Shown piece by piece: positions 10,397-21,631 of a DNA stretch of 57,064 bases. The stretch is taken from NCBI GenBank assembly GCA_017615755.1, contig JAFZZM010000042.1:1-57064 (forward strand), read 5' to 3'. Position numbers and translations under genes: made by a program. Position 1 is the stretch's first letter; every line of letters starts with the position of its first letter. The DNA comes from Clostridiales bacterium (GTDB taxonomy: Bacteria; Bacillota; Clostridia; Saccharofermentanales; Saccharofermentanaceae). Below the pieces are notes generated by a model. The model saw only the letters and a list, made by a program, of their open reading frames with translations, had not been told where the DNA came from and did no database searches.

Positions 10397-12298
10397 ATGG
10401 GAATGGGTGGTCCGGGCCGCATGGGAATGGGTCCGAGAGGTTTTCTGACAGAAGAGGAAAAGAAGAATAAGCCGAAGGTGGATAAGAAACTCCTGAAGCG
10501 TATTGCATCTTACATGAAGCCGTATAAACTGCAGTTTGCGCTTGTGATCATATCCATTCTGCTTTCAGCGGTTGTGGGTCTTTTTCCTTCGATCATCACA
10601 GGTAAGATCGTGGACAAAGCACTGCTCGGTGATGATCTGGGTCTTTTGATCAAGCTTCTTCTTGCCGCATTTGCTGCACTTACTGTTTCTCAGGTCATCA
10701 GTGTTGTGGAAAGCTACATCAATGCCTGGATCTCGCAGCGCATCATTTTCGACATGAAGAACGAAATGTATCACCATCTGCAGTGGATGCCTCACAGTTT
10801 CTTTACGACGGAAAAGCAGGGCGATATCATTACCCGCATGAATACCGATATCTCAGGCGTTAGTTCTGTCATCTCCAATACGCTTTCCAGCTGCGTCAAC
10901 AATTTTGCAACGGTAATCACCACGCTTGTTGCTCTCTTTACAATGAGTATCCCGCTCGCTCTGGTTGGTATTCTCATTATTCCGCTTCTTATCCTGCCGA
11001 CAAGAAACGTGGGCCAGAGCCGTTATAAACTGCTTACAAAAACTCAGGAAAAGAACGATGAACTGAATCAGGTGATCAACGAAACACTGTCCGTTTCCGG
11101 TTCGATGCTCGTCAAGCTCTTTACCCGAGAAGATAAAGAATATGAAAACTTCGTTGAGGTCAACGAACAGGTAACCAAGCTTTCGTTGAAAGAGCAGAGA
11201 AGCGGCAAATGGTTCCGTGTCATGATGGGTATGTTTACCCAGGTCGGTCCGCTTCTGATTTATTTTGCAGGTGGTATCTGCATCATCAAGAAAGTCGACA
11301 CGTCGCTGACTGTCGGTGTTGTAACGGCAACGGTAGCGCTTATCAATCGTCTCTATCGTCCTGTTGAATCACTGATGAATCTTGGAGTGGACTTCACCAG
11401 ATCCCTCGCTCTGTTTACTCGAATCTTCGATTATTTCGATCGCGAGAATCCGCTGACTTCACCTAAAGATGGCGTAAAGCCGGATGTAACAAATAAGGAT
11501 ATCGTATACGATCATGTGAAGTTCTCTTATACTCCGGAAAAAGAACTGCTCAAGGACGTCTCGTTTACTGTTCCAGGTGGCAAGATGTACGCCGTCGTCG
11601 GTCCTTCCGGTTCGGGTAAATCCACCGTCGTCAACTTCATTCCGCGTCTTTACGATGTCGAAGAGGGAAGCGTTACGATCGCAGGGGAAGATGTCCGTAA
11701 TTTCGATCTGACGTATCTTCGTCAGCAGATCGGTGTGGTTACGCAGGATACATATCTGTTTAACGGAACGATCAAAGAGAATCTTCTTTACGCAAAAGAT
11801 GATGCTACCGATGAAGAAATCGAGAAGGCTTGTAAGATTGCAAGTATTCACGACTTTATCAAGAAACAGCCTGACGGCTATGACACGATGGTAGGTAACC
11901 GTGGCCTGAAACTTTCCGGTGGTGAAAAACAGCGTATCAGCATTGCCCGTGTTATTCTGAAGGATCCGAAGATCCTGATCCTCGATGAGGCAACCAGTGC
12001 ACTCGATTCCATTTCGGAGAATGCGATTTCCGAAGCACTGGAAGTCCTTATGCAGAATCGAACTTCAATCGTCATTGCACATCGCCTTTCCACGATCATG
12101 AAGGCAGATAAGATCGTAGTCATTGCAGATGGTCATGTAGCCGAATTCGGAACGCATCAGGAGCTTCTGGAAAAGAACGGAATCTACCGTGATCTCTATG
12201 AGACTCAGTTCCGTCAGGTACTGGATATGCAGGAAGCCATCAAGCCGGAAAACCCAGAATGGGAAGAGAAAAACATGATCCAGAACGATGTTTACTGA
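10397..12298 (+). CDS. ABC exporter, fused permease-ATPase
   Basis: A 633-residue half-transporter with an N-terminal six-helix exporter domain (about residues 45-345) and a C-terminal ATPase. Walker A is GPSGSGKST (402-410), the Q-loop lies in GVVTQDTYLF, the signature LSGGEKQR is at 506-513, Walker B is ILILDEATSALD, and the switch His is in IAHRLST. The family exports lipids, drugs or peptides as homo- or heterodimers; the substrate cannot be read here. No second half-transporter is adjacent, so a homodimer is likely. The N-terminus has an unusual Gly/Met-rich start (MGMGGPGRMGMGPRG). GAGGGG lies upstream of the ATG. Confidence 0.93.
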   Translation: MGMGGPGRMGMGPRGFLTEEEKKNKPKVDKKLLKRIASYMKPYKLQFALVIISILLSAVVGLFPSIITGKIVDKALLGDDLGLLIKLLLAAFAALTVSQVISVVESYINAWISQRIIFDMKNEMYHHLQWMPHSFFTTEKQGDIITRMNTDISGVSSVISNTLSSCVNNFATVITTLVALFTMSIPLALVGILIIPLLILPTRNVGQSRYKLLTKTQEKNDELNQVINETLSVSGSMLVKLFTREDKEYENFVEVNEQVTKLSLKEQRSGKWFRVMMGMFTQVGPLLIYFAGGICIIKKVDTSLTVGVVTATVALINRLYRPVESLMNLGVDFTRSLALFTRIFDYFDRENPLTSPKDGVKPDVTNKDIVYDHVKFSYTPEKELLKDVSFTVPGGKMYAVVGPSGSGKSTVVNFIPRLYDVEEGSVTIAGEDVRNFDLTYLRQQIGVVTQDTYLFNGTIKENLLYAKDDATDEEIEKACKIASIHDFIKKQPDGYDTMVGNRGLKLSGGEKQRISIARVILKDPKILILDEATSALDSISENAISEALEVLMQNRTSIVIAHRLSTIMKADKIVVIADGHVAEFGTHQELLEKNGIYRDLYETQFRQVLDMQEAIKPENPEWEEKNMIQNDVY

Positions 12299-12321
12299 CC
12301 CAAAGCATGGAGGAGAACACC

Positions 12322-13026
12322 ATGGTATTTGAAAACAAAGTTGCCGTTGTAACAGGTGGCGCACAAGGAATAGGGAAAGCGATTGCGGCTGCTTTTGAAG
12401 CAGAAGGCGCTACCGTATATATCATTGATATCCAAGAGGGAAACTGGTTTGTCGGAGATGTCAGCGATAAAGAAACATTGGAGAGATTCGCAAATGAAGT
12501 GATTGATAAATCAGGGCACGTGGATTATCTGATCAATAATGCACTTCCAATGATGAAGGGAATCGATGAATGCAGTTTTGAAGAATTCCAGTATGCGTTG
12601 TCCGTCGGAGTAACTGCACCGTTTTATCTGACAAAACTTTTCAAACCATACTTTTCTGATGGGGCTTCGATCATCAATATCGCTTCCTCGCGTGATCGTA
12701 TGAGTCAGCCGCAGACGGAAAGTTATACTGCGGCCAAAGGTGGTATTGCGGCTCTGACCCATGCGCTGGCCGTCAGTCTTGCCGGAAAAGCACGAGTAAA
12801 CAGTATTTCGCCAGGATGGATCGATACGACTGGTTCCGAGTTTTCAGGACCGGACGCATTTCAGCAGCCTGCTGGCTGTGTCGGCAAGCCTTCTGACATC
12901 GCTTCCATGGTACTGTTTCTTTGTTCCGATAAAGCAGGATTTATCACCGGTGAGAATATCTGTATTGATGGTGGTATGACAAAACAGATGATCTACCACG
13001 GTGATCACGGATGGACACTACAATAA
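12322..13026 (+). CDS. Short-chain dehydrogenase/reductase
   Basis: A 234-residue classical SDR with an NAD(P)-binding loop VTGGAQGIGKA near the N-terminus, an NNA motif (YLINNALP) and catalytic Ser, Tyr and Lys in IASSRDR and SYTAAKGG. The C-terminal GENICIDGGMT motif is typical. The substrate is unknown; FabG-like and sugar- or steroid-like oxidoreductases share this pattern. In-frame starts exist further upstream inside the ABC gene, but the ATG at 12322 has GGAGGAG six bases before it and gives the standard family N-terminus. It follows the ABC gene by 23 bases and ends at a shared terminator. Confidence 0.88.
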   Translation: MVFENKVAVVTGGAQGIGKAIAAAFEAEGATVYIIDIQEGNWFVGDVSDKETLERFANEVIDKSGHVDYLINNALPMMKGIDECSFEEFQYALSVGVTAPFYLTKLFKPYFSDGASIINIASSRDRMSQPQTESYTAAKGGIAALTHALAVSLAGKARVNSISPGWIDTTGSEFSGPDAFQQPAGCVGKPSDIASMVLFLCSDKAGFITGENICIDGGMTKQMIYHGDHGWTLQ

Positions 13027-13046
13027 CAATAGTTATTCGTGAATAT

Positions 13047-13077
13047 AAAAAAGCGCCGTTGCTGCGGCGCCTTTTTT
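13047..13077. terminator. Bidirectional terminator between SDR gene and ychF
   Basis: GCGCCG (13053-13058) pairs with CGGCGC (13065-13070), with A-rich and T-rich flanks on either side. It lies between convergent genes and can end transcripts from both. Confidence 0.85.
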
Positions 13078-13097
13078 GTTAGTTGATTTTTTTCGGA

Positions 13098-14189
13098 TTA
13101 AACGTTGAAGCGGAAGAGAACAACATCTCCGTCCTTCATGACGTATTCCTTGCCTTCAGATCTTACAAGACCTTTTTCCTTTGCAGCAGTATAGGTGCCA
13201 CATGCCATCAGGTCATCAAAAGCAACGACCTCTGCACGAATGAATCCCCGCTCGAAATCGGAGTGAATCTTACCAGCCGCCTGAGGTGCTTTAGTACCGT
13301 TCTTAATTGTCCATGCACGAACTTCCTGAGGACCTGCGGTCAGGTAAGAAATGAGACCCAAGAGTTTGTAACTTGCCTGGATCATTTTATCGAGACCGGA
13401 CTGGGAAAGACCAAGTTCTTCGAGGAACATTGCCTTTTCATCGGCATCGAGCATTGCGATTTCTTCTTCGATCTTGGCAGAGATAACAACACATTCTTCA
13501 CCGGAACGAGCAGCGATTTCCTGAACGGTCTTTACATATTCGATATCCGGATTGGAAATGTCGCTCTCTGCAATATTTGCAACATAGAGTACAGGCTTGA
13601 GAGAAAGAAGAGCAAGATTTTTAACAAATTCCATCTCTTCTTCGTCGAAGGTGAGGGAACGGGCCGGCTTTTCTTCTTCCAGCGTTTTTGCGATGCGCTC
13701 ATAAAGGTCAAGTTCTGCCTGGAAAGACTTGTCGCCGCCCTTCATCATTTTTCTTACCTTATCCAGACGACGCTCCATGTACTCCATATCCGAAAGGATC
13801 AGTTCGAGTTCGATGGTTTCAATGTCACGCTTCGGGTTGGCACCGCCATCAACGTGAACAACGTTCGAGTCATCGAAGCAACGGACAACATGTACGATTG
13901 CATCTACTTCGCGGATATTTGCAAGAAACTTATTTCCAAGGCCTTCACCCTTGCTGGCGCCACGTACAAGACCTGCGATATCGACGAACTCGATCACGGC
14001 CGGTGTATACTTTTCCGGGTTGTACATCTTGGCAAGTTCATCCAGACGGCTGTCCGGAACGGAAACGACACCGACGTTCGGCTCAATCGTGCAGAACGGA
14101 TAGTTAGCGGATTCTGCGCCTGCCTTGGTAATGGCGTTAAAAAGTGTACTCTTGCCGACATTCGGCAGACCAACGATACCCAGTTTCAT
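13098..14189 (-). CDS. ychF: Ribosome-associated ATPase YchF (Obg/OLA1 family)
   Basis: A 363-residue TRAFAC-class P-loop protein. G1 is GLPNVGKST (7-15), G3 is DIAGLVRGA, and the usual NKxD specificity motif is replaced by NIAE, which explains the ATP preference of this family. A coiled-coil insert and a C-terminal TGS domain (DVVLFRFNV end) complete the normal architecture. Family members bind ribosomes and modulate stress and oxidative responses. The gene stands alone on the minus strand. Confidence 0.96.
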   Translation of the reverse strand: MKLGIVGLPNVGKSTLFNAITKAGAESANYPFCTIEPNVGVVSVPDSRLDELAKMYNPEKYTPAVIEFVDIAGLVRGASKGEGLGNKFLANIREVDAIVHVVRCFDDSNVVHVDGGANPKRDIETIELELILSDMEYMERRLDKVRKMMKGGDKSFQAELDLYERIAKTLEEEKPARSLTFDEEEMEFVKNLALLSLKPVLYVANIAESDISNPDIEYVKTVQEIAARSGEECVVISAKIEEEIAMLDADEKAMFLEELGLSQSGLDKMIQASYKLLGLISYLTAGPQEVRAWTIKNGTKAPQAAGKIHSDFERGFIRAEVVAFDDLMACGTYTAAKEKGLVRSEGKEYVMKDGDVVLFRFNV

Positions 14190-14259
14190 AGAAGATGACC
14201 TCGTTTCTTGTTAACAAAATTAGATATTTATTCTTAGATTATAGTATCAACGATCCCCT

Positions 14260-14287
14260 ATTATAGCACATTTCGTACTTTTGTCGT
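14260..14287 (-). promoter_or_regulatory. Promoter of ychF
   Basis: On the minus strand ACGACA (14287-14282) and TATAAT (14265-14260) are spaced by 16 bases. A second TATAAT (14243-14238) lies closer to the gene without a good -35, so two start sites are possible. The leader to the ATG at 14189 is about 45-65 bases. Confidence 0.6.
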
Positions 14288-14364
14288 GATTTGTCGTAAA
14301 AATCTCCAGTATGGTTTTCAAAAAGAGAGTAGAATGGCACAAATCAGTATTTCAGGAGGCAGAT

Positions 14365-15924
14365 ATGGGACAGCAAAGACCGAAAAACGCCAAGGTCATG
14401 ACAGTGTATCTTCAAGGATTAGAAGGCTTGGTAGCGGAAGTGGAAGCATCGATCTTTCAGGGGCTTCCTAGTTTTGAAGTCGTTGGACTTGGAGATTCGT
14501 CCATCAGGGAGGCAAAAGAAAGAGTACGTGCAAGTATAAGGTACTGTGGATATACTTTTCCGAATCAGCGCGTTCTGGTCAATATTTCCCCGGCCTATCT
14601 CCATAAATCGGGATCCTCCTTTGATCTGCCGATTGCACTTGCGATCCTTCTTGCATCCGGGCAGATTCAGTGCTCGTTTAACAGGATCATCGCTTATGGT
14701 GAACTCTCTTTGACAGGGGAAGTGAAACCGGTGCCCGGAAGTATTTCCCGTATGCTTGCTCTGGAAAAGACAGAAGGAGATCTGATCATCATACCGGATA
14801 AGGATTGTCAGGAAGCTTCGCTGTTGTCTGTAGATGTCGAAGGTGTAGAATCTTTGCCGGACGCGATCGGTCGGCTGGAAAACTGGTTCCCCAGGGAAAT
14901 GCTTACTATGTCATTCCAATCAGAGCTCCCTGAACCGAAAGTCGATATCTCCTGTCTTCGTGGACAGCCTTGTGCAGAGCGGGCTATTGTGATTGCTGCC
15001 GCAGGTTTTCATAATCTTTTGTTTTCCGGTTCCCCTGGAACAGGTAAATCACTTTCTGCACAGATTATTCAGGGTATTCTTCCTCCATTGACTGTAAAAG
15101 AGAAAATAGAACTTCTGCGTGTGGAAAGTTCTCTTTCCGTGCTGAATTCATATGATCTTTGCTCATGTGAAAGACCATTCCGCTATGTCCACCATACCTG
15201 TACCCCGGCGGCAATGGTGGGAGGCGGACGGAGTGCACTGCCGGGTGAAATCTCGCGTGCTTTGCACGGTGTCCTTTTTCTCGATGAACTTCCTGAGTTT
15301 TCACCGCAAGTCCTTGATCTGCTTCGAGTTCCGCTTGAGACCGGCGAGGTGGAGATTTCCAGAAATTCTGTATCCAATACTTTCCCGGCTAAGTTTATGC
15401 TGGTTGCAGCCATGAATCCGTGCCGATGCGGAAAATGTATCGAATCCCCGATGGAGTGTACCTGTACACCGACTATGATCCGTAGATATCAGGGTAAGGT
15501 CAGCGGCGCACTTCTGGACAGAATGGATATTTACTGTTATATGCCCCGCATCTCGGAAGACGCGATGGTGGAAGCGATCCGTTCTGACTTCGGACTGGCA
15601 AGTAAAGAGTGGAGAAAAAGGATAGAAGAAGTGTGGCAGACTCAATACAGAAGATGCGAAGAGATGGGGATCGAACCTGTACGCAATGGAGAATGCAGAG
15701 AGCAGAACCTTACCGAGATCTTCAGGCTTGGATCAAAGGAATGTGAATATGCTGCCATGGCTGCAAACAGAATGAATCTCTCTGTCCGCGGATTACGACG
15801 TCTTGTGCGATTATCGAGGACGATTGCGGATCTGGATGGATCTCTTGATGTGAAAAGCGAGCACATCACGGAAGCTATGACGTATCGAATCCCTATCACG
15901 AAAGAAGAGAGGGTACGTGTATGA
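14365..15924 (+). CDS. comM: YifB/ComM family AAA+ Mg-chelatase-like ATPase
   Basis: A 519-residue protein: an N-terminal Lon-protease-like fold (residues 10-170), a central AAA+ module with Walker A GSPGTGKS and Walker B GVLFLDELPEF, a Cys cluster insert (CRCGKCIESPMECTC), and a C-terminal Mg-chelatase-type domain. ComM homologues are hexameric helicases that help branch migration during natural transformation. An in-frame ATG at 14311 exists, but AGGAGG five bases before 14365 marks the start. It overlaps dprA by four bases, and the pair is a typical competence/recombination couple. Confidence 0.93.
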   Translation: MGQQRPKNAKVMTVYLQGLEGLVAEVEASIFQGLPSFEVVGLGDSSIREAKERVRASIRYCGYTFPNQRVLVNISPAYLHKSGSSFDLPIALAILLASGQIQCSFNRIIAYGELSLTGEVKPVPGSISRMLALEKTEGDLIIIPDKDCQEASLLSVDVEGVESLPDAIGRLENWFPREMLTMSFQSELPEPKVDISCLRGQPCAERAIVIAAAGFHNLLFSGSPGTGKSLSAQIIQGILPPLTVKEKIELLRVESSLSVLNSYDLCSCERPFRYVHHTCTPAAMVGGGRSALPGEISRALHGVLFLDELPEFSPQVLDLLRVPLETGEVEISRNSVSNTFPAKFMLVAAMNPCRCGKCIESPMECTCTPTMIRRYQGKVSGALLDRMDIYCYMPRISEDAMVEAIRSDFGLASKEWRKRIEEVWQTQYRRCEEMGIEPVRNGECREQNLTEIFRLGSKECEYAAMAANRMNLSVRGLRRLVRLSRTIADLDGSLDVKSEHITEAMTYRIPITKEERVRV

Positions 15925-17096
15925 TGGAAGGATCTGATCTTTATGCGGACGTATTTTGTTCGCTGCTCATGAATAAGAAGATTCTTTCCGGAGTACAGAT
16001 CCGCCGTCTGGTCGATCAGTTAAAACTGAAATCGCTGGATGAGCTCTTTTCCAACAGAAACGAGGTATTCACAAAACAGAATCTTACAACGGATCAGTTT
16101 GAGGACTGGAAGAAGTTTTCTCAGTCTCCGGCGCATGTTAGGCTGTCTGAATATGTCGAGTATATCGATAAAAAGGGAATCTACACACTGGATTATTATA
16201 ACTTGATGTATCCAAGCTATCTTCATCATTTGACGAATATGCCGTTAGTGCTCTTTCTTAAGGGCGACAGAAGACTATTGTCCGAAAAGAGTTCACGCGT
16301 ATCGATCGTTGGAACCAGGAAGCCTTCATCTTATGGAAGAAAGGTAACCAGGGAGTTCTCCCGTGAACTGTCTTTGCATGATGTTGTTATAGTCAGCGGT
16401 CTGGCTCGTGGTGTGGATGGTATCGCGCATTCTTCCTGTCTCGATGCAGGTGGACGCACGATCGCCGTCTTGCCGTGCGGACTTGATATTGTGTATCCAC
16501 CGGAGCATGTGGAACTGTTTCATGAGATTGCGGCTAAAGGACTGCTTCTTTCCGAGCTTCTTCCGGGGGTGAGCGCGATCCGACAGTATTTCCCGTCAAG
16601 AAACAGGATCCTTTCGGCTTTGTCCGACTGTGTCCTGATCACCGAGGCGGGAGAAAAGAGTGGAACGCTGCATACGGCAAGCTTTGCTGCTTCTCAAGGA
16701 AAAGAGGTCTTTGTTGTACCGAACATTATTTATTCTGAGACCGGAAAGGGAAACCTCGAACTCATGAAGGATGGAGCACAGATCGCGACAGAACCTGAAG
16801 ATATACTGGCTTTCCTCGCAGGTGCGGTATTTTTCCGGGAAATCGATGAGATCAAGGATGAGTGGAAAATGAAGAAACTGAAGGAGAAGATCAAGGAAAA
16901 TCCGGATCTTCTATCAAAAGAGGAGATCCGGATGTTGATCACTGAAGTTCTGATGTCGCAGGAACTCTCTGCAGACGAGATTTCCAGGGAGACGGAGCTG
17001 CCATATGTAATGGCGGTAACAGAACTGGGAAAGATGGAAATCGAAGGGATCGTGGTCCAGGAAAAGCAAAAATACATTTTGACAATTCGCTTATAA
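15921..17096 (+). CDS. dprA: DNA-processing protein DprA (Smf)
   Basis: A 391-residue DprA that binds incoming single-stranded DNA and loads RecA during transformation. There is an N-terminal helical region (1-110), a Rossmann-like core with VGTRKPSSYGR, SGLARGVDGIAH and FPSRNRILSALS, and a C-terminal winged-helix-like segment (about 320-391). The ATG overlaps the comM stop (ATGA); a second ATG follows directly, so either may be used. The gene's 3' end contains the topA promoter. Confidence 0.95.
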   Translation: MMEGSDLYADVFCSLLMNKKILSGVQIRRLVDQLKLKSLDELFSNRNEVFTKQNLTTDQFEDWKKFSQSPAHVRLSEYVEYIDKKGIYTLDYYNLMYPSYLHHLTNMPLVLFLKGDRRLLSEKSSRVSIVGTRKPSSYGRKVTREFSRELSLHDVVIVSGLARGVDGIAHSSCLDAGGRTIAVLPCGLDIVYPPEHVELFHEIAAKGLLLSELLPGVSAIRQYFPSRNRILSALSDCVLITEAGEKSGTLHTASFAASQGKEVFVVPNIIYSETGKGNLELMKDGAQIATEPEDILAFLAGAVFFREIDEIKDEWKMKKLKEKIKENPDLLSKEEIRMLITEVLMSQELSADEISRETELPYVMAVTELGKMEIEGIVVQEKQKYILTIRL

Positions 17097-17107
17097 TGAA
17101 TTATATA
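17079..17107 (+). promoter_or_regulatory. SigA-type promoter of topA
   Basis: TTGACA (17079-17084), 17 bases, then TATATA (17102-17107). The -35 overlaps the last codons of dprA. The leader to the topA ATG is about 32 bases and carries GGGAGAAAG. Confidence 0.75.
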
Positions 17108-17145
17108 TATTAAATGTTAGAAAATTCACTTTGGGAGAAAGATAG

Positions 17146-19347
17146 ATGAGCAAGAATTTAGTGATCGTTGAGTCCCCTGCAAAGGCGAAGACTATCGGAC
17201 GATATCTTGGAAAAGAATATAAGATCACTGCTTCGGTCGGTCATATCCGTGACCTGCCTTCCTCGACAATGGGTGTTGATGTCAAGCATGACTTCAAGCC
17301 TACATACATTAATATGCGAGGAAAAGAAAAGGTGATCCGTGAACTCAAGGATCTGGCCGGCGGTGCAGATAAAGTATTTATCGCAACCGACCCTGACCGT
17401 GAGGGAGAAGCCATTGCATGGCATATTGCTAAAGTGCTCAACATCGATCTTGATGAAGATTGCCGTATCTCTTTTAACGAGATCACAGAAAAAGCAATCA
17501 AGAATGCTATCTTATCCCCAAGAAAGATTGATGTGGATCTTGTGAATGCCCAGCAGGCCAGACGTGTTCTGGACAGACTCGTTGGTTATGAATTAAGCCC
17601 GCTTTTATGGACAAAGGTAAGAAAGGGTCTTTCTGCCGGTCGTGTTCAGTCCGTAGCTACAAAACTGGTAGTTGACCGTGAAAAGGAAATCAACGCCTTT
17701 AAGCCTGAAGAATACTGGAATGTGAATGTGGAGCTTTCTCCTATCGATTCCGGTTTCCCGTTTAAGGCCCGTTATCACGGCGAGAAGAAGGGTGATAAGA
17801 TCGAGAAAGTCAAGCTTTCCAATAAGACGGAGACTGATAAGCTTCTGGCATCTTTGGATGGTGGCGCATATGTCGTAGATACTGTAAAGAAGGGCAGAAA
17901 ACACAGACAGCCGTTTGCACCTTTTACTACCAGTACACTTCAGCAGGAAGCGTCCAGACGTATCAGCTTTACGTCCAGAAAGACCATGAGCGTAGCTCAG
18001 CAGCTCTATGAAGGTGTTGAGATCGCCGGTCAGGGACAGATCGCTCTGGTGTCCTATATCCGTACTGACTCCGTTCGTGTATCTGATGAAGCAATGGCGG
18101 CTGCAAGAAGCCTGATCGCTGAGAAATATGGCGAGAAGTATCTGCCGAAGTCGCCAAGAAAGTATTCAAATAAGAACTCTGCACAGGACGCGCACGAAGC
18201 AATCCGTCCTACGCATTTTGAATTAAGTCCTGAATCCATTAAGAATTCTCTTTCTTTGGATCAGTTCAAGCTTTATAAGCTGATCTGGGATCGTTTCCTT
18301 TCTTCGCAGATGGCTTCTGCGGAAGTGGATACCGTCTCTCTGGATGTTCGTTGCAACCATTCGATCTTCCGTACACAGGGCGAGACGATTAAGTTCCAGG
18401 GCTTCCTGGCTGCTTATGCGGATCTGAATGAGGATACGGCTGATGACGACAAGAATACAAAGGCAAAGCTTCCTGAACTTGCGGAAGAACAGCCGCTGAA
18501 ACTGATCGATATTGCCTCGGAGCAGAAGTTTACACTGCCTCCGCCGAGATTTACGGAAGCAACATTGATCAAGATGTTGGAAGAAAAGGGTATCGGACGT
18601 CCGTCTACCTATGCGCCGACGATCTCGACCATCCTGGAACGTAACTATATCAGTAAAGACGGTAAGGTGCTTTGCCCGACTGAACTCGGTAATGTTGTTA
18701 CTGAGCTTCTTGCAGACCACTTTACTGAGATCGTTGATGTATCTTTTACAGCGGATATGGAAACGAAACTTGACCAGATCGAACTTGGTAAGAAAGACTG
18801 GGTCAAGGTACTTTCCGAGTTCTATCCGTCATTCCACGAACTGATCGTTAAAGCAGGTTCTGATGTTTCCAAGGTCAAGATGGCTGAGAAACAGACCGGT
18901 GAAAAGTGTCCGGAATGCGGAAATGATCTCGTGATCAAAGAAGGACGTTTTGGTCAGTTTATCGCATGTTCCCATTTCCCGGAATGTAAATATACCAAGA
19001 ATATTGAGGTTACGGTCAAGGGTAGCTGCCCGTTGTGCGGAAGCGGACTTGTTTCTCATCGTTCCACGAAGTATAAGGGCCGTACATTCTATACCTGTGA
19101 CAAAAAGGGTAAGGATCCGGAGTGCGGATTCATCAGCTGGGATCTTCCGATCGAAGGCCAGAAATGCGATACCTGCGGAAGTTACATGGTTTGGAAGCGT
19201 TTCCGTGGTCGTGCATATCCTAAGTGTGCGAATGCAAACTGTCCGAAGAACACAACAAAGAAGTCTGCTAAGTCAGCCAATGCGGAAGAAGGCGAACCGG
19301 AAGGCGGAACGAAGAAGACCAGAGGAAAGAAGAGCAAAGAGGAGTAA
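17146..19347 (+). CDS. topA: DNA topoisomerase I (type IA)
   Basis: A 733-residue enzyme that relaxes negative supercoils. The N-terminal Toprim domain starts [17 protein letters not shown] and has [12 protein letters not shown] (acidic metal site). The catalytic Tyr lies in [11 protein letters not shown] near residue 304. The C-terminal region holds several four-Cys zinc ribbons (CPECG, CPLCG, CDTCG), followed by a Lys-rich tail. Length and order match Bacillota TopA. trmFO begins five bases after its stop. Confidence 0.97.
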   Translation: MSKNLVIVESPAKAKTIGRYLGKEYKITASVGHIRDLPSSTMGVDVKHDFKPTYINMRGKEKVIRELKDLAGGADKVFIATDPDREGEAIAWHIAKVLNIDLDEDCRISFNEITEKAIKNAILSPRKIDVDLVNAQQARRVLDRLVGYELSPLLWTKVRKGLSAGRVQSVATKLVVDREKEINAFKPEEYWNVNVELSPIDSGFPFKARYHGEKKGDKIEKVKLSNKTETDKLLASLDGGAYVVDTVKKGRKHRQPFAPFTTSTLQQEASRRISFTSRKTMSVAQQLYEGVEIAGQGQIALVSYIRTDSVRVSDEAMAAARSLIAEKYGEKYLPKSPRKYSNKNSAQDAHEAIRPTHFELSPESIKNSLSLDQFKLYKLIWDRFLSSQMASAEVDTVSLDVRCNHSIFRTQGETIKFQGFLAAYADLNEDTADDDKNTKAKLPELAEEQPLKLIDIASEQKFTLPPPRFTEATLIKMLEEKGIGRPSTYAPTISTILERNYISKDGKVLCPTELGNVVTELLADHFTEIVDVSFTADMETKLDQIELGKKDWVKVLSEFYPSFHELIVKAGSDVSKVKMAEKQTGEKCPECGNDLVIKEGRFGQFIACSHFPECKYTKNIEVTVKGSCPLCGSGLVSHRSTKYKGRTFYTCDKKGKDPECGFISWDLPIEGQKCDTCGSYMVWKRFRGRAYPKCANANCPKNTTKKSAKSANAEEGEPEGGTKKTRGKKSKEE

Positions 19348-19352
19348 TCGGT

Positions 19353-20684
19353 ATGTTCGAACCGGAAGTAACGATCATTGGTGCAGGTCTTGCCGGAGCG
19401 GAAGCAGCTTGGCAGGTGGCCCGTCATGGCGTACGTGTGCGCCTTTACGAGATGAAAACGGTAAGAAAGAGTCCTGCCCATCATAGTGAAAAGTTTGCAG
19501 AACTGGTCTGCAGTAATTCTTTGCGTTCCAATCAGCTGGAAAACGGCGTAGGCCTTTTGAAAGAAGAACTACGAATCCTCGGCTCTCTTATCATGGAATC
19601 GGCTGATAAAGCTCAGGTACCTGCAGGTGGAGCCCTTGCAGTAGACAGAGAAGAGTTTTCCGGATATATAACTGAGAAGATATTGAATCATCCATTGATC
19701 GAAGTAGTTTATGACGAGATCAAGGAGATCCCGAATGAAGGTGTAGTGATCATTGCTACCGGCCCTCTGACTGATGGCGATCTGTATGACAACATCATGG
19801 AAAAGATCGGTCAGAAGGATATGCATTTCTTCGACGCGGCGGCACCGATCGTATTGGAGTCCACGATCGACAGATCCATCTGTTTTGCCATGTCCAGATA
19901 TGGAAAGGGTGGCGATGATTATCTGAACTGCCCGATGAATGAGGAAGAGTACCGTGCTTTCTATGAAGCTCTGGTTTCTGCTGAACTTGCAGATGTGAAG
20001 GGTTTTGACAAGGAAACGGTCTTTGAAGGATGTATGCCTATTGAGACAATGGCCAAGCGTGGCTATGACACGATGCGTTTTGGCCCGCTTAAGCCTGTTG
20101 GTCTGATCGATCCTCGTACGGGAAAAGAACCTTATGCATGTGTCCAGCTCAGACAGGATGACAGAATGGCGTCGATCTACAATATCGTCGGATTCCAGAC
20201 AAGACTCAAATTCCCGGAACAGAAGCGTGTTTTTGGCATGATCCCGGGACTTGAGAATGCTGAGTTCACCCGAATGGGTGTCATGCATAGAAATACATAT
20301 ATTGAATCACCGAAACTTCTTCAACCTACATATCAGCTTAGGGAAGATCCGAGAGTCTTTTTCGCAGGTCAGATCACCGGCGTGGAAGGATATATCGAGT
20401 CAACTGCTTCCGGTTATCTGGCCGGCTATTATGCGGCATCTATGCTGCGTAAGGAAATCGAGACCGTTGATTTCAGCGCAGAAACCATGATCGGTGCCAT
20501 GGCGGCGTATATTTCAGACCCGAATGTAAAGAATTTCGTGCCGATGAATGCGAATTTCGGACTGGTTGCTCCTTTAGGATACAAGGTGAAAGGTAAGAAG
20601 AAGGAGAAGAACCTGGCATATGCGGTGCGTGCTATAGCGGAGGTTTGCAAGAATAAAGAGAAAATGGAGATGTTCTGGAAATGA
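19353..20684 (+). CDS. trmFO: TrmFO, folate-dependent tRNA U54 methyltransferase
   Basis: A 443-residue FAD- and methylenetetrahydrofolate-dependent enzyme forming 5-methyluridine at tRNA position 54. The FAD loop [12 protein letters not shown] is near the N-terminus, the family Cys motif is [11 protein letters not shown], and the C-terminal FAD-binding [12 protein letters not shown] is intact. The topA-trmFO order is widespread in Bacillota. Its stop overlaps the next start by four bases. Confidence 0.96.
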   Translation: MFEPEVTIIGAGLAGAEAAWQVARHGVRVRLYEMKTVRKSPAHHSEKFAELVCSNSLRSNQLENGVGLLKEELRILGSLIMESADKAQVPAGGALAVDREEFSGYITEKILNHPLIEVVYDEIKEIPNEGVVIIATGPLTDGDLYDNIMEKIGQKDMHFFDAAAPIVLESTIDRSICFAMSRYGKGGDDYLNCPMNEEEYRAFYEALVSAELADVKGFDKETVFEGCMPIETMAKRGYDTMRFGPLKPVGLIDPRTGKEPYACVQLRQDDRMASIYNIVGFQTRLKFPEQKRVFGMIPGLENAEFTRMGVMHRNTYIESPKLLQPTYQLREDPRVFFAGQITGVEGYIESTASGYLAGYYAASMLRKEIETVDFSAETMIGAMAAYISDPNVKNFVPMNANFGLVAPLGYKVKGKKKEKNLAYAVRAIAEVCKNKEKMEMFWK

Positions 20685-21544
20685 AGCTTGGCAATATCAA
20701 TTATGAGAACAACGGTGAAACATATAAGAGTTTCTTTAAAGCATATGGCCATTGCTGGAGCAAGGTCTGTGTCAGTAATGCATTGATGCTTTTATTCAAT
20801 ATTCTCTCGATGCTGATCGGGTTCGCAATCATTATGTTTATGGTTCCGTTTATTTTCCCGTTCTTTGTGCCGGATTCTTTGAAAGATTATCTTGTGACAA
20901 ACGGGTATATTGATGCCGAGGCGACCGCAGAAGCCGTGCAGAGCCTTTACTACCTTGCTTGCCTGGTCCTCGAGATGCTTTTGTGCGGGTTCATGCTTGT
21001 AATCAACGGACCTGTTCAGTGTGGAATTGCATACTTTATGAGAAATCTGCTTCAAGGCGGAGGGAGTATGTGGCCCGATATCAAGAAGGGCGTCAAAGAA
21101 AACTGGAAGAAATCACTTGCTGCAAGCTTTCTTTCCATTCTGATGACTGTTATTCTCATTTTCAATATCGGTTATTACCGGAATGTCGGCATGGGCGGTA
21201 TTACGCCGATCATCCAGGGATTCTTCACATGGTGCCTGGTTTTCTGGGGATGGATGCAGTTGTATGTTTACCCGCTTATTGCCTGCACGAATCTTTCTCT
21301 GAAAGATGTATACAGAAATGCAGCCCTGTTTTCCATAAAAGGATTCCTACCGACATTGGGCATTTTTGCAGTAGAGACAGTGCTTTTCCTTGTTCTGCCA
21401 TCTGTTTTGATCTTCTTTGCAGGTCAGATCGGTTATAGTATTGCCGTACTTCTGTATCTTCTTTTTTCCTTCGGATTTGTCTCGTTTCTGGCGACATACC
21501 AGTCGTGGAAATTCATCAGAGAGTATGTGAAAGAAGAGCATTAA
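20681..21544 (+). CDS. YesL-like (DUF624-type) membrane protein
   Basis: A 287-residue protein with about six membrane segments. The stretch [18 protein letters not shown] followed by a basic [11 protein letters not shown] loop resembles YesL/DUF624 proteins. These have no firm function and often lie near transport or envelope genes. The start overlaps the trmFO stop (ATGA), so it is coupled to that gene and not to the signalling cluster, which has its own promoter 27 bases downstream. Confidence 0.65.
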   Translation: MKLGNINYENNGETYKSFFKAYGHCWSKVCVSNALMLLFNILSMLIGFAIIMFMVPFIFPFFVPDSLKDYLVTNGYIDAEATAEAVQSLYYLACLVLEMLLCGFMLVINGPVQCGIAYFMRNLLQGGGSMWPDIKKGVKENWKKSLAASFLSILMTVILIFNIGYYRNVGMGGITPIIQGFFTWCLVFWGWMQLYVYPLIACTNLSLKDVYRNAALFSIKGFLPTLGIFAVETVLFLVLPSVLIFFAGQIGYSIAVLLYLLFSFGFVSFLATYQSWKFIREYVKEEH

Positions 21545-21570
21545 GGAACGCTTGAGCAAAGCAAGTGATA

Positions 21571-21599
21571 TGTACATTTTCAGGCATTTGGGCTAAAAT
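21571..21599 (+). promoter_or_regulatory. Putative promoter of the phospho-signalling island
   Basis: TGTACA (21571-21576), 17 bases, TAAAAT (21594-21599). The transcript would start near 21606, giving a leader of about 25 bases with AGGGAG before the ATG at 21632. No terminator is visible between the YesL-like gene and this site, so read-through is also possible. Confidence 0.55.
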
Positions 21600-21631
21600 G
21601 TATATTATTCTTACTTTTAGGGAGCGTGCTT